Source of the DNA: Azadirachta indica
Taxonomy: Eukaryota; Streptophyta; Magnoliopsida; Sapindales; Meliaceae
DNA: 64,000 nt
Direction of reading: 5' to 3'
NCBI GenBank assembly: GCA_022749755.1
Contig: CM040453.1
Coordinates: 20,903,368 to 20,967,367 of the forward strand
In this document: in pieces, positions 14,998 to 27,648 of the stretch
Numbering within the stretch: position 1 is the first letter of the stretch
Layout of the letters: each line of letters starts with the position of its first letter
Translations under genes and position numbers: made by a program
Notes under the pieces: generated by a model
The model's input: only the letters and a program-made list of their open reading frames with translations
Told to the model about the DNA's origin: nothing
Database searches by the model: none

Positions 14998-15351
14998 TCG
15001 CTTTCACAACTATTACATCAAAAATAGAGCAAATTAGGTTTTATCACTTTGAAATTGATGTCAACCTTAGCTATAGTGATGTGGTTTATACATATTTTTA
15101 CTCTTGTGAAAATTACAAAATTAATCAAATTGCATGATAAATGATATCCATGACATGTGATACGATATTAATCAGAGGTTAACTACTTATAATTATAATT
15201 ATTACAACTACTAATTATTAAAGTATTATATCATAATAATTACAATGGCTGTGTTCACGTTAACCCATAAATTTGCGTATATAGATGCTTGGTGAATGAT
15301 GATGATCTATAATAAACAATTAAAATATCTATTCTATATACGAATTTTTTA

Positions 15352-15891
15352 CAAAATTTGATAGAAGGAACTTGCATAAGAAAATAGAAAATTTACTAAA
15401 AGATGGACTTGTCTAGCTGTGGGCCAACTATTGTCACTTTTGTCAGCTAGTAGGGCTAGCTTTCGATAAGATTCTCTATTGTACAAAACGTAAGGATATA
15501 ATTTTCAATTGTAAATTTTCGATTGTTTTATGTTGGCATTAGAACTTCTAGCAAATGGTGTTCAAAGATTAAAGGAAGTTTTCCTACGAGATTTGAGAAA
15601 AATCAATGAAAGAAATTAATGTGGCTAATCAATCTTTGCAGTTCCTTTTTGTTTTTTAGCGGAGGAGCTTCAGTAATTGCTCGTGCTTTAATTGTTCTTT
15701 GTCTATCTCAATACCTCAGTGGTGCACAAAAAATAAAAAAAAAAAAAATAATCACAGCCTTTACTTCGAATGCAGACTTGATTGAAAGGGTTCATTTTCA
15801 AAGCATGTTATCGCATTCGTTCGACAATTTTCCTTAAATCAGCCAAGTGCTAGCTGTTTATCTTCAGGCTACTGCATTTTACTTGTATTGA
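15352..15891. repeat. Upstream segment of subtilase copy C
   Basis: Third copy of the unit at 1-475. It contains an open frame at 15619-15837 starting MWLINLCSSF with SGGASVIARALIVLCLSQYL. The match to other copies is at DNA level, and the frame is broken in A, so coding is unlikely. Compared with 39868-40430 it lacks 27 bp near 15391; copy B (2740-2775) has that sequence, so the deletion is in this copy. Confidence 0.6.
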
Positions 15892-17188
15892 TAATTGCTA
15901 TTTTCTATCTGCGAGTTGCTTTGGGATTTAATTGTTAAATTTTAATCTACGATTATAATAAAATAAATTTGTTATTAAGTTAATGATCCTATATATGGTA
16001 ACGGTAGACTGGCCAATGAACTCACCAAGATTAGAAGCTTAAAATGTAGGTTGACTTGAATTAATTATTGAGGGAATAATAGAAAATTAATGTATTTTAT
16101 TTGAAAAGAGTTGCTGAGTTACAATATGTTGGACTGACAATCTCACAATCTCTTTTGCCTAAAATTAAAAAAAAAAATTAGTATACCATCAACTAAGATC
16201 ACATTTTAATTCCTAATTCAATAATTAATTTAGTAGATATAATTGATCTATGACCAAGAAAACCGGGCTCATACAATATGTTGGAATAATTGATGATGTT
16301 CAAATCAAATGTCTTAATCATGTTTAAATGTCTCAACTAAAATCATCAGGAGGATGTGATTTATTGTTGATTGCCTCAGTTAAGAAAAATAAAAGCAGCT
16401 TCCAATTTTTGTTCCTAAAAGCGTGATTCTAAGGATTTTTTTTATTTTTCTTATTTTTGGAACTTATTTTGAAATCTGTGGTTTCTATTGACTTTTGATC
16501 TAAATGTACTTCATTTTTTAATAACTTTTTAACCTGTGGGAATAATTTTAGTATGCATTATTAATATTTATTTTATATTTATTAATTACATATATTAATT
16601 TATTAACTAATTTATAATGTATTTGAATATCAATCAATTTATATGGGTACGTAACTGGATATTGCAAAGATCATTTATATATCTTTAATTCATCACGAAG
16701 CACGACTAACAATTTTTTTCTAAATATTTTAAATAGAAAAACTTTGAAATTAATTAATAGCATATAATTCCACCCATGAATAAAGTTCGCGAATATTGAT
16801 TTACCGAATATTTAAAATAGGGAAGTCATTATACACAGTCATAATGAGGATAATGTAAATAATTAGTTGAAATGAGCAAAAAGTTGAAAAGAAATGGGGA
16901 CGAGCTGTTCATATTGGAAAAACTAGATGCAAGACTAATGCTTATGTTTTGAGTTCTGACTTACTAGTTGCATTCTAATGCCAATTATATATGACAAGCC
17001 CTAACAATTAATGGTAGCAAAAAAATGTAAACATCATATGCAAAAGAATAATGATTTGATCTTACAAAATCAAGAAACTTTGATTTTGCAAGATCAATTA
17101 TCATTGTCACTAATAAATATTCTGAGCAAAATTAAACTTTTCTACATCAAAAAGTTTTACCAATCGATTAATTTAAATGCTAATTTCA
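15892..17188. other. Non-coding flank upstream of copy C
   Basis: AT-rich sequence with no gene that I can support. An open frame at 17011-17193 is low complexity and overlaps a hairpin at 17056-17097, so I do not call it. Confidence 0.5.
17056..17097. other. Hairpin with 18-bp arms
   Basis: TTGATCTTACAAAATCAA (17056-17073) and TTGATTTTGCAAGATCAA (17080-17097) are inverted copies with one mismatch, separated by a 6-base loop. It is conserved in the second copy near 41589-41630. Confidence 0.7.
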
Positions 17189-17613
17189 TTTAGTCTCTAT
17201 TGTTTCAAGAAATTTAACTTAACTTAGTATATTTTATATATTAGATAGAAGGATTCCCAAATTTTTTAAAATTCATCACTTTGGTCCTCCTTGTAGTCTC
17301 GTTTGATCAATATCATATAGATCCTTTGACTAAACTTTTATCTACTTTTAACCATTAGATAATTTATAATATACTACTTACAACATAATAATCTTTAATT
17401 TAACCTAAAATTTATGAAAGTCATCTTATTACTCTTATATGTTAATGTTTTATCTTCTTTTACTTTTATTTTTATCTAATGGTTAAAAGTGAATGAAGTT
17501 TGGTCAAAGAACTTATGTGACATTGACCAAAATATTAAGGACCAAAGTAATGATTTTCATAACATTTGAGGATACTAATCTAAATGATATTTTTTGAAAC
17601 ATTAGGGACTAAA
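17189..17613. mobile_element. MULE-like MITE with inverted arms
   Basis: The ends are TTTAGTCTCTATTGTTTCA and, reversed, TTTAGTCCCTAATGTTTCA. Arms continue inward (TTTGGTCC, TTTAACCATTAGATAA and their inverses). About 425 bp, non-coding. A remnant lies at 3470-3625 and the second copy at 41722-42146. Confidence 0.7.
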
Positions 17614-17957
17614 ATAAAATTACACCATTAACTCATCTACCATTAATACCCATTTGTCAAAGTAATAATGGAGAACCATATACGATTTTTATTAAGCCAT
17701 CTCTACTGTCAGTATAGCTAGCTTGTAATTGGTAGTTGGAATTTGCAAATTAAGGATATATCTGCGTCATTAACTTCTATAATTATATCAAGATACATAA
17801 TGAATAAGCCATAAGATTAATAAATTTATTAATTATTTTTCATATACGACCGAGAACTTTAAGTATAAACAATTAATTGAATTAAAAAATTATAAAATTT
17901 GGTTGACTATAATGATAACTAAGATTTGTTTTTTCATTATATATATATATATTATAT

Positions 17958-18413
17958 TAGGGGTGGGTACGGTCCAGTTCGGTTTGACTTTTTAAAACGC
18001 CAAACCAGATCTTAAAATATCGAATTTTAAAATTTTGAAACCGGATCAGATCGAATAGGAAGAAAATCTCGGACCGTATTGGACTGATTACATATTAAAA
18101 TTGGATTAAAATCAGACCAATTGGTTCAATTTTCAAGTCAGTTCGTTCGATTTTTGGATAAATGTATTATTTTTTAAAAAAGTTTTTAGTGTGCGAAATG
18201 ATATCATTTTATGAAAATACAGTAAAACGACATTGTTTAGATAAAAAATTATTAAAAAATAACAAATTCAGTTCGGTTTAGGTTTTTTGGAGCAAAACCA
18301 AAACTGGACCGAAAATTTCAGATTTTTTAATTTACAAATCAAAACCAAATTGAATTGCATAAAATACTACACCAAACCTGTCAATTCTAGTTCGATTTTT
18401 CTACCTACCCTTA
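17958..18413. mobile_element. hAT-type MITE in promoter of copy C
   Basis: The ends TAGGGGTGGGTA and (reversed) TAAGGGTAGGTA are flanked by a perfect 8-bp duplication TATTATAT (17950-17957 and 18414-18421). Length 456 bp with no coding capacity; interior rich in GGTTCGGT-type words. The right-hand duplication forms the TATA-like stretch about 60 bp before the ATG of copy C. Confidence 0.9.
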
Positions 18414-18425
18414 TATTATATATCT
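18414..18425 (+). promoter_or_regulatory. TATA-like stretch made by the MITE target duplication
   Basis: TATTATATATCT lies directly after the MITE and about 60 bp upstream of ATG 18481. The same arrangement is seen at 928, 4467, 42939 and, inverted, near 39356. Function as a core promoter is inferred. Confidence 0.4.
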
Positions 18426-19323
18426 TACTCGCTTGAAGTACTTTTTTTTTTAGTTAGTCAGAACAAAACCTTTGGCTACCATGAAAAGCAGAAGCTCTCT
18501 TCTCCCATGGCTTCTATTACACTTTCTTACTTTTTCTCTGCTCATTGGCCTCTTAGCTTCTTAAGACAATAACCGACAAGCAAATATTTCTCGTCATGCT
18601 ACTGTTGTTTTAATTTTATGTCTTAATTCTCCTCTTTAGATTTTTTGTTCTTAATTTGGTGACTTTAGAAGATTAATTCTAACAAATTTGATCACTTATC
18701 CGTGCATATATATATATTTACAAATATGTAATACAGACTTATATCGTGTATATGGGAATCAGCTTCAGCAACACTCTTCATACGAGCATGCTATGACAAG
18801 TCTTTGGCAGGTTATATACATATATATAATCACTTAAAAATTGTGAGTAATTTTTATTTAAGAATTATCAGGTGTTAGTCAATAAAGGGTTGATAAAAGA
18901 CAAACAAAAAATCCGGTCACCTCTATCACATTTAACTTTTTATGTAAAAAGATAGTTGAGCAAATTAATTTTTTCATAATTTTTTTAAAATAAAAATACA
19001 TTTTTTATTATTATTTGTATTGCTACCCTTTTACATAATGACAATAAAAATAGAGGGTTGATAAGCAGATACCCCCTTTGAATTTCATTTCCGTTAGTCG
19101 ATCAAATAATTTATTATCATTTGTATCACTACTCTTATATACAATAACAATATAGTATATATTTTGCTTAATTATAACAATTTAGTCCCTATTTTAATAT
19201 TTTTCACATATATATTTTTTTTTAAATATAACAATTTAGTCCCATATTTAATATTTTTTCACAATATACTAAAAACTAAATACATTTTTTTACTATTTAA
19301 TAGAAAATTTGGAAAAGAAAATT

Positions 19324-19445
19324 TGATGTAGGACAACCTAACTAGTGTTTTTCTTTAATTTTTATTTTTCAATAAAAACTTTTTTTTTAAAAAAGAAACC
19401 TTTCTTTTATTAAAAATCAAAAACTTTTGAATAATAAGTTAGTCA
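19324..19445. mobile_element. Rearranged remnant of a solo LTR
   Basis: It starts TGATGTAGGACAACC like the solo LTR at 43852-44124, but most of the middle, including the TATA box and the 49-bp repeat, is gone. AAATT precedes it (19319-19323) as in the other copy. The right limit is uncertain because the end appears rearranged. Confidence 0.6.
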
Positions 19446-20231
19446 AAATTTTAAACTCATGTTAAAACTCATTTATATTTATAACTTTTTTTTTTGTAAT
19501 AAATTTGATATTGAATTATTAAAAGAATTTTGAAATACATTTTAACGTTTTATTCTTATATTAATATTTTTGTTTAAAAGATTATATTAAATTTATTATA
19601 TTTTCTTGATAAAAATTATGAAGATATAAATAAAAAAGTAAAAAGAAAAAAAGAAAAAATTTGGTATCATTTATTAATACAATTAGTAATTAGATATATT
19701 TTATGTTCTTATTAACCAATATAATTTAATTTTAATTAAAAAATAGAAAAAAAGAAGAAAATTTTTTATTATTTTTATTTCTTACATATATATAAAACAT
19801 GTATCTATTTTTTATATTTTTATTTATATTGTCATATATTTTTAATATTTTTTCACAATATATTCAAGATTAAATAAATTTTTTAATTTGTTATTTTAAT
19901 AAAAAAATTTTAAAAAATTTAAATAATGAGTTAAATAACACTCCTATTAGAGGTAGAAAATGAGTCAAGCCGGCCCAGCTTAACCCATGAAATTAAAGCC
20001 CAAGCGGGTTAGCGTGCTAGGTCGACCTAAGCACGCATGGTAGTTGTGTCAGGCCGAGCTGAGCCCTCTTCAAAAACTTTAAGCCTGGCACGGCCTATGA
20101 AACCCCGCCCATAAGGTCCATGCCGAGCTTGTACTTGGGTTGGCCTGTGGGCCGTGTCAGGCCAACTCATGAGCTATTTTTTGACTTTGGGTTGACTTTG
20201 CAAAATTATTTTAAAAGTTTGTTAATGAAAA

Positions 20232-20286
20232 GAATCGAACACAAGACATCAAACAATAATAAAAATAATTACCATTAGGTCAATGA
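20232..20286 (-). other. tRNA-like module in left arm of hAT element
   Basis: On the minus strand TGACCTAATGG fits the Pol III A box (TRGYNNARNNG) and GTTCGATTC fits the B box (GWTCRANNC), at tRNA-like spacing. It does not fold into a full tRNA cloverleaf that I can see, so it is not called a tRNA gene. Confidence 0.5.
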
Positions 20287-21265
20287 CATATATTTGTAAA
20301 ACTTTTATAAATAAATAATATTTAAAAAATAGTACATCTTTAATTTATATTATTAAAATCAAAATTATTATATTGATAAAAAATAATTTTATAATTCAAG
20401 ATGATTTAAATTTTATAATTATAACTATTATTATCATTAACAAAACCAAAAAAATAAATTTTTTTATACATAACATTAACAATCATCAAAATAATTTATA
20501 TTTATGAAAAATATTGTCATGTACAATAGACAATGAGTTATTATAAGAAAAAAAATAAAATGGTGGAGGTGACTTATGTCATTTGTAAAATTAGAATTTA
20601 AAAATTTATATAATAATTTAATTTTACAATGATTTATATTAAACCTAAGATAAATTTAAAAAAAAAAAAAGATAAATTATTGATTGAATACATATTTAAA
20701 GTATTTAAAAAATTTTAACTTTTCCTATTTCACATCTCATCAAAATAACATAATTAAGATAACATAATAAAAATAAATATTTGAATTCTTCACAAAATAA
20801 TTGTTAACAAATCATCAATTATTACTAATCCCAATTAAAATACATAATAATATAATATTATAATAATCAATGAATTATTATAATCATATAAATACACAAA
20901 TCTTTTAGTGTAAATTTCTAAACCAAAATAAATTTTAAATTTCAATTTCAAATTTCAAAATCAAAACCCATTATTATTGGAGTATGTTTAAACTGATGAT
21001 TATTGTTAATTATCTTTTTTAAACAATTAATTTATAAAAAATAAATATTTATTAGAATTAAAAAAATTATGATATTAAAATATAATAATTGTTCCTTCAA
21101 AAATATTATAATAAAATTATATTTAAATAATTGTTAAAGATAAAATTATGCTTAAATTATACAATTATTTGGTATTAATAATAACAATTAAAAATAATAT
21201 ATTTAATAAATTTACTAAGTATTCATTTGTGATTAAATTGTATTTATAAATTACAATAAGCAAAT

Positions 21266-21324
21266 GGCATTGGCCTAATGGTTAGGTTGTTGTTTGTATT
21301 TTCGTAGTCATGAGTTTGAATTGC
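21266..21324 (+). other. tRNA-like module in right arm of hAT element
   Basis: TGGCCTAATGG matches the A box; GTTTGAATT is a weakened B box. Orientation is opposite to the module at 20232-20286, so both point toward the nearest end of the element. Confidence 0.45.
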
Positions 21325-23116
21325 AATAAATTTAAAACAAATTTTATTGAAAGTCAAACCCATTGGGCGGCTTATCATGGGCCCGCGGGCTAACCTAACA
21401 TGACACGGGCCTATAGGAAGCATGGCCCATCACAGGCTTGTGCCAAACTCGGCTCATGGGCTCAATACCTCGACCCAGTTCAATCCGACTTTCGTGCTGG
21501 GTCAGACTGACAATATTTATGGTTCGTATGTGTCAGGTCCGTGCCAAACCAGGCCAGTCCGACACATTTGTCACCTAACTCGTATGCTACAATATTTCTA
21601 ATCTTTTTTTTCACTTTTATAATAATAAATATTTAATTATTAAAAATTTTAATTGAAATATTTTTAAAATTTTTTTTTTTTACATGTAATATATTTATTT
21701 ATAAAATAATGTTAAATTCATTTTTTTTTTAAAATATATGAAAATATAAATAAAAATATAAACAATAAATATATGTTTTAGATATATTACAAATAAAAAT
21801 AATAAAAAAAAATTTCTTCTTTTTTCTATTTTTTAATCAAATTCAATTATATTGCTTAATAAAAATATAAAATATATTTAATTACTAATTCTACAAACAA
21901 TGATACTAAATTTTTTCTTTTTCCACTTTTGTATTTATATTTTCATAATTTTTCAAGAAAATATAATAAATTTAATATAATCTTTTAAATAAAAATATTA
22001 ATATAAGGATAAAATGTTAAAATATATTTCAAAACATCAAATTTATTACAAAAAAGTTATAAATATTTTAACATGAGTTTTATCTAACTCATTATTCAAA
22101 TTTTTTTAATAATATTTTCATTTTCAAATTTTTTATTAAAATAACAAATTAAAAATATATTTAATCATGAGTATATTGCAAAAAAAATTAAATGTGGGAC
22201 TAAATTATTATATTTAAAAAAATTATATTGTGAAAAATATTAAAATGGAGATTAAAGTGTTATAATTAACATACACACACATGTAATGCAGACTTATATC
22301 GTGTATATGGGGAATGAGCCTCAAGCCAGAAGTTAAGCTTCAGCAACGTCTCTTCATACTAGCATGCTACGACAAGTCCTTGACAGGTTATGTACATATA
22401 TATAATTACTTAAAAGTTGTGAGTAATTTGTATTTAAAAATTATCAGATGTCAGTTAATAGAGAGTTGATAAAAGATCAACAAAAAATTTGGTCAACTGT
22501 ATTACATTCAACTTTTTATACAAAAAGATAGTTGAGCAAATTATTTTTTTTTAAAATTTTTTTAGAGTTATTTGATCCATATTTATAAAAGAAAAATAAA
22601 CAAATTAAAAAAGACTGCTTCCTGCCCCTTGTAGTATAAGGAATATAAAATATTAATTGAGCTCAATTCCTAGCTAGAGCGACTTTGAATTTAATTATAG
22701 ATTATTTTAACTATAGTAATCAACCTTACAATAAAAACAAAAGGTCAATTATTTCTAGTAAAAATAAGTAACAAAACGAAACATGATCTCAAAATTGTTA
22801 ATGTTTTGGATAGGTTATAGCTAAGTCGTTTGTGTGAATGATTCAGCAATATCGGTCCAAAATCTATTCTTTGTAACTACAGGAGTTTCCATGGATTTGC
22901 CGTGAAGCTGACTGCGGAGGAAGCTCAAGTAATGGCCGGTGGGCGAACCTAATTTGTCTTTTTTTTTAATTTATTTTCTTTGAATTTTTATACATTAGAT
23001 CATTAATTAATAAATGGACAATATTAGTAACTTGGAGTAAATATTTAATAGGAATGGAAGGCGTACTATCTGCATTTCCAAACTGGAAAAGAAAGCTTCA
23101 TACAACAAGGTCATGA

Positions 23117-23341
<225 letters not shown>

Positions 23342-23474
23342 TAATTAATTAATTTATATCACGGTCTAAAATCATTATTAAAATTTTTTAAGTTCTCATA
23401 ATTTACCATTAATGATAGATGCAGCAAAATCATACAAGCAAGATGCTATAGTTATGATGGAGAATTTAGTCTAG

Positions 23475-24019
<545 letters not shown>

Positions 24020-25390
24020 TAATAATTGTGTGGAGGTTTTTTTTTTTTTTTTTCATGCGAATTCCTACTATGATCCCGTTAAGTTAAATCTCAAATTAAT
24101 TATTTGACTGTTACCCAAATAAAATTTAAAAGTCTTTAAATAAAAATTAATTATTTCACTCTTATATCCCCAAAATTAATTTTTTTCATCAATTTGTTCA
24201 AAGTTTTAAAAAAAATATATTGCAATAAAAATCAGTAATTTCATTCATAAATTTTTAACCAAGAATAAGACGAAGACAGGGCCCTAAGTGAATTTTTACA
24301 TCTATGTATGTAAGTATGTAAACATCATTATCTTATTTTTAATTGTTTTGACCATTATTCTTTTGTAATAACATCCAATGAAAAATTAATTTCTTTCTAA
24401 TGAAGTTCAACTGATAAGAATTCTTTTTAATTGCATTTACTAGATAACTATGTGTCTCCATATTAGTTATCTAAACTAATTAAACAACAATTTTATTTTA
24501 TTTTTTCTTATTCTATTTGCACACTGTTTAGAGAGTTTCCATAAACACATTTGAACTTTAAAATATCATGCATCCTCCTCTTATTTACGGTGAAGATGTA
24601 GCAAACATTACCAACGGTTTCACAAATGCCTCGTCCAGGTAAATTTTCTTCTCTTTTATTTTTAGGGAAGATAGCTAGGTAGGTACAAGCAAATGTATAG
24701 AATTCACCAGGATTATTACATCAACGTGGGATTGATATACAATGGAAAAAAGTTAATGAAAGAAGATGTTGAAATGCAGGTTTTGCTATGAAGATTCATT
24801 GGATCGAAATTTGGTGAAGGGTAAAATCGTACTTTGTGATACCCTTAACACTGCAGAAGGGCCATTTTATGCTAGCGCAACTAGTGCTATCATGAGAGGC
24901 CAAAGAGCCAGACATTCTGTCCCCCTTTTCCCTTGCCTACATCCTACGTTGACGCCAATGATGGAAGTAAGATTTTCTTTTACATCAACTCAACCAAGTA
25001 TCACATATAGAGAATAATGGTCTTTGTCATTTTAATTAAGTCTTTGAAAACATACATAATTATTTTAAGATTGCCTGTACAAATTAATTACAGAAATGCA
25101 ACTGCCACTATATTTAAGAGAACCGAGGTTAATGATACACTACCTCCTTATGTAGCTTCATTTTCGTTAGGAGGTCCAAATTCTATTACATCTGATATTC
25201 TCAAGATAAAATTTATATGAATTATAATGTTAACATATGTTCTAAGAACATATATTAATCAGTTATGTAACTCTTTTCATGTGAACTAATTTAAAACTTT
25301 TTTTGTCATGAATTCCAGCCAGATATATCAACTCCAGGAGTTAGTATTTTAGCTGCATGATCTCTTCTCAATCCAGTTTTTAAAGTTTAA

Positions 25391-25552
<162 letters not shown>

Positions 25553-25879
25553 TAGAAGCTGTAGTTAAAAAAAAAAATATTATATGATTGAATTAATAAT
25601 TTTTGATATTCGTTGCAGTTACTCCCATAAGCGTTGAAGATAACATTGATGTAGAGTTTGCATATGGGTTAGGACATATAAATCCGATAAAAAGCTGTTA
25701 ACCCAAGTTTGATATATATATGATACTGGAGAGCTTGATTATTTGAAATTTCTGTGTGGACAAGGATACAACACTATACTCTAAGAAATGTTACTAGGGA
25801 TAACAGCAGCTGTTCCAAGACAATAAATCGAATCGTATGAAACTTAAACTATCCTTTTTTTTCTTTATCAACATAGTCT

Positions 25880-25969
25880 GGAAAATCTACTGCTCAAGTT
25901 TTTCATAGAACTGTCACAAATGTTGGAAAATCTACTGCTCAAGTTTTTCATAGAACTGTCACGAATGTT
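25880..25969 (+). repeat. 45-bp in-frame tandem duplication in exon 12 of copy C
   Basis: Units 25880-25924 and 25925-25969 each encode GKSTAQVFHRTVTNV. In intact subtilases this TVTNVG segment occurs once, at the start of the C-terminal Fn3-like domain. The second copy (50579 onward) has the same duplication with a few changes. Confidence 0.85.
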
Positions 25970-26212
25970 GGGTCCTCACTGTCCATTTACAAGCCAATTG
26001 TGAAGACTAAGCCTAGTCTTAAAATCTAAGTTCAATCAAGGGTTCTTTTGTTCAAGTCAGTTGGTCAGAAGAAATCTTTTGTTGTGAGAATAGGGGCAAC
26101 GTTTGCCAAAAACAAGAACATGATGATATCCGGTTCTTTGGTTTGGGATGATGGAGTGCATCAAGTGAGGAGCCCCATAGTTGCTTACATTGCTACATCC
26201 CCTGATAATTGA

Positions 26213-27648
26213 GCTGCATCTATGATCAGGTTAACAATGTTATAAATTGAAAAGTTGTATTGCCATTTTTGAATTCACTGAATCAGAAAAATAAAATCTG
26301 GGATTAGAAGATATTTATTCATATTAATATCTGGGTTCTCCTCCCTTTCACGTTACTGTTCTCTTCCTTGGATAAGCTGCCGTCGTCTTTATTTTAAAAA
26401 TCGGATTCTGAAAAATGTATAATGTACTGCAAACTTGTCTTAGCCTAATTATCTCTGTTGTTTACTGCAAGTAAACCTTATTCGTCTTGTCTTTTGGTGG
26501 CTTTTTGGTAAGCATTTATATATCTTAGTTGTCTACAGTTACCGAACCAGATGATTGCAACCTAGCAGGGGAAAGCTTCGCTGCTTGATAAACGAGGTGC
26601 CGTTTTCATGTTGTCCAGATTTGTGATAAGAGACGGCCTGACAAATATCTTGCTCCGAGACTGAAATCTTCATTGGCAAACCTGCTGCATTGATAAACTC
26701 TCTTGCTGCTTACGGAATCACTCTTTTAAGTGCCCAAGCATGAGACTGGTGCAAAGAACAATGCCGGATCTGATACAAGAAGCAGAATCGAAGAGAACTC
26801 AGTTTGCATCACCCATTGTTCAAAGTACTCGGGGCATTTTTGGTTCTATTACTCGAATGTTGGGAATGTTCAATAGACTGGCATCTAGTTCACATATAAA
26901 TGTGGGAACTGTTTATAGAAAGTTTTCAACAGACTAGCACAGCAATGCAGATGCCAGCAAACAGAAGAAGACAAGAAACAGGCCCTCTTGTACAGTAGAA
27001 ACATGCACTGTGACAATCGTATACACAGTGCACACAGAAACTATTTTGCATTTTACTGATGACAGCATGCTTTTACTGAATTAGGATAGAATGATCTGTA
27101 CTATATTCGTTAGGGTTAGGAAGCTCCTTTTGTGCCTTCTATAAAAAGTCATCATTGTAATCTTGGTTTTGTATCCGAATCGTTTGAAATATACAAAAAC
27201 TTTACACTCCAAAAATTAACTTAACACTTCAACTGATGAAGGGAAAACGAGCAAACAGGCGACGATCAATGTTATTGAGTTGTAGCGAGAAAATCATGAA
27301 GGAATGACAGCATTTTTCAATTTACTGAATAAGAAAAAAGAAATTTGAGATTACAAGAATGTAGCCTACCTTTCTTTCTTTTCTTTAAAGAAAATCTGTT
27401 TCTTATTAAATTTCTGAAGTTAATGGCAAATAAAACAAATTGGAAGAAATTAGAGAGAACTGATTAAAAGTAAACTGATAGTGATTGAGAGAAACGGAAA
27501 AGTTATTAAACAAGCCACGGTTATTCATTGTTAATGCTACCAAAAAAATCATTAAGAAAGCCAAAAACCGTAACTTCCAAAATTCTATGTTAAATACATC
27601 TCCCAGCTAACTCCTCAAGCAAAAAGCCATTCTGCACATACAAACATA
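26213..27648. other. Region between subtilase C and the I9-like pseudogene
   Basis: Less AT-rich than its surroundings. An open frame at 26740-26937 (MRLVQRTMPDLIQEAESK...) has no family that I recognise; between the two copies it differs by Ser/Trp and Tyr/Cys changes. Upstream, 26560-26730 also looks like decayed coding sequence (KRGAVFMLSRF) with stops. It could be a gene fragment; I cannot name it. Confidence 0.4.

Larger units (their letters stand above)
19948..21577. mobile_element. Non-autonomous hAT element (1630 bp)
   Basis: The ends are TAGAGGTAGAAAATG and, reversed, TAGGTGACAAATG, both variants of the hAT terminus TAGGGGTG.CAAATG. They are flanked by 8-bp copies ACTCCTAT (19940-19947) and ACTCGTAT (21578-21585); other copies of the locus have ACTCATAT, the likely original site. 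Subterminal zones are GC-rich with repeated GGCCC, CGGGC and GGCACG words. The centre is very AT-rich with no transposase. Each arm carries a tRNA-like module. Confidence 0.85.
19165..22262. mobile_element. Long fold-back element nested in intron of copy C
   Basis: The left arm (about 19165-19939) and right arm (about 21586-22262) are inverted copies over roughly 700 bp: for example AACAATTTAGTCCC and ATTTTTCACA on the left, GGGACTAAATTATT and TGTGAAAAATATT on the right. The middle is occupied by a hAT element. Arms are AT-rich and non-coding. A compact member of the family is at 34500-35190. The class (MULE-type long TIR or Foldback) is not settled, and no certain target duplication was seen. 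About 270 bp including exon 2 is repeated on both sides. Confidence 0.7.

Noticed and set aside
17011..17193. 60-codon frame, identical in both large copies
   Set aside because: Low-complexity K/N/I/L composition over a hairpin; identity follows from the recent duplication, not selection.
21266..21324. tRNA gene
   Set aside because: A/B-box-like motifs are present, but no full cloverleaf, anticodon arm or acceptor pairing could be made out, and it lies inside a hAT element.
26740..26937. 65-codon frame as a real gene
   Set aside because: No family recognised, radical substitutions between the copies and no clear upstream exons; left as unassigned.
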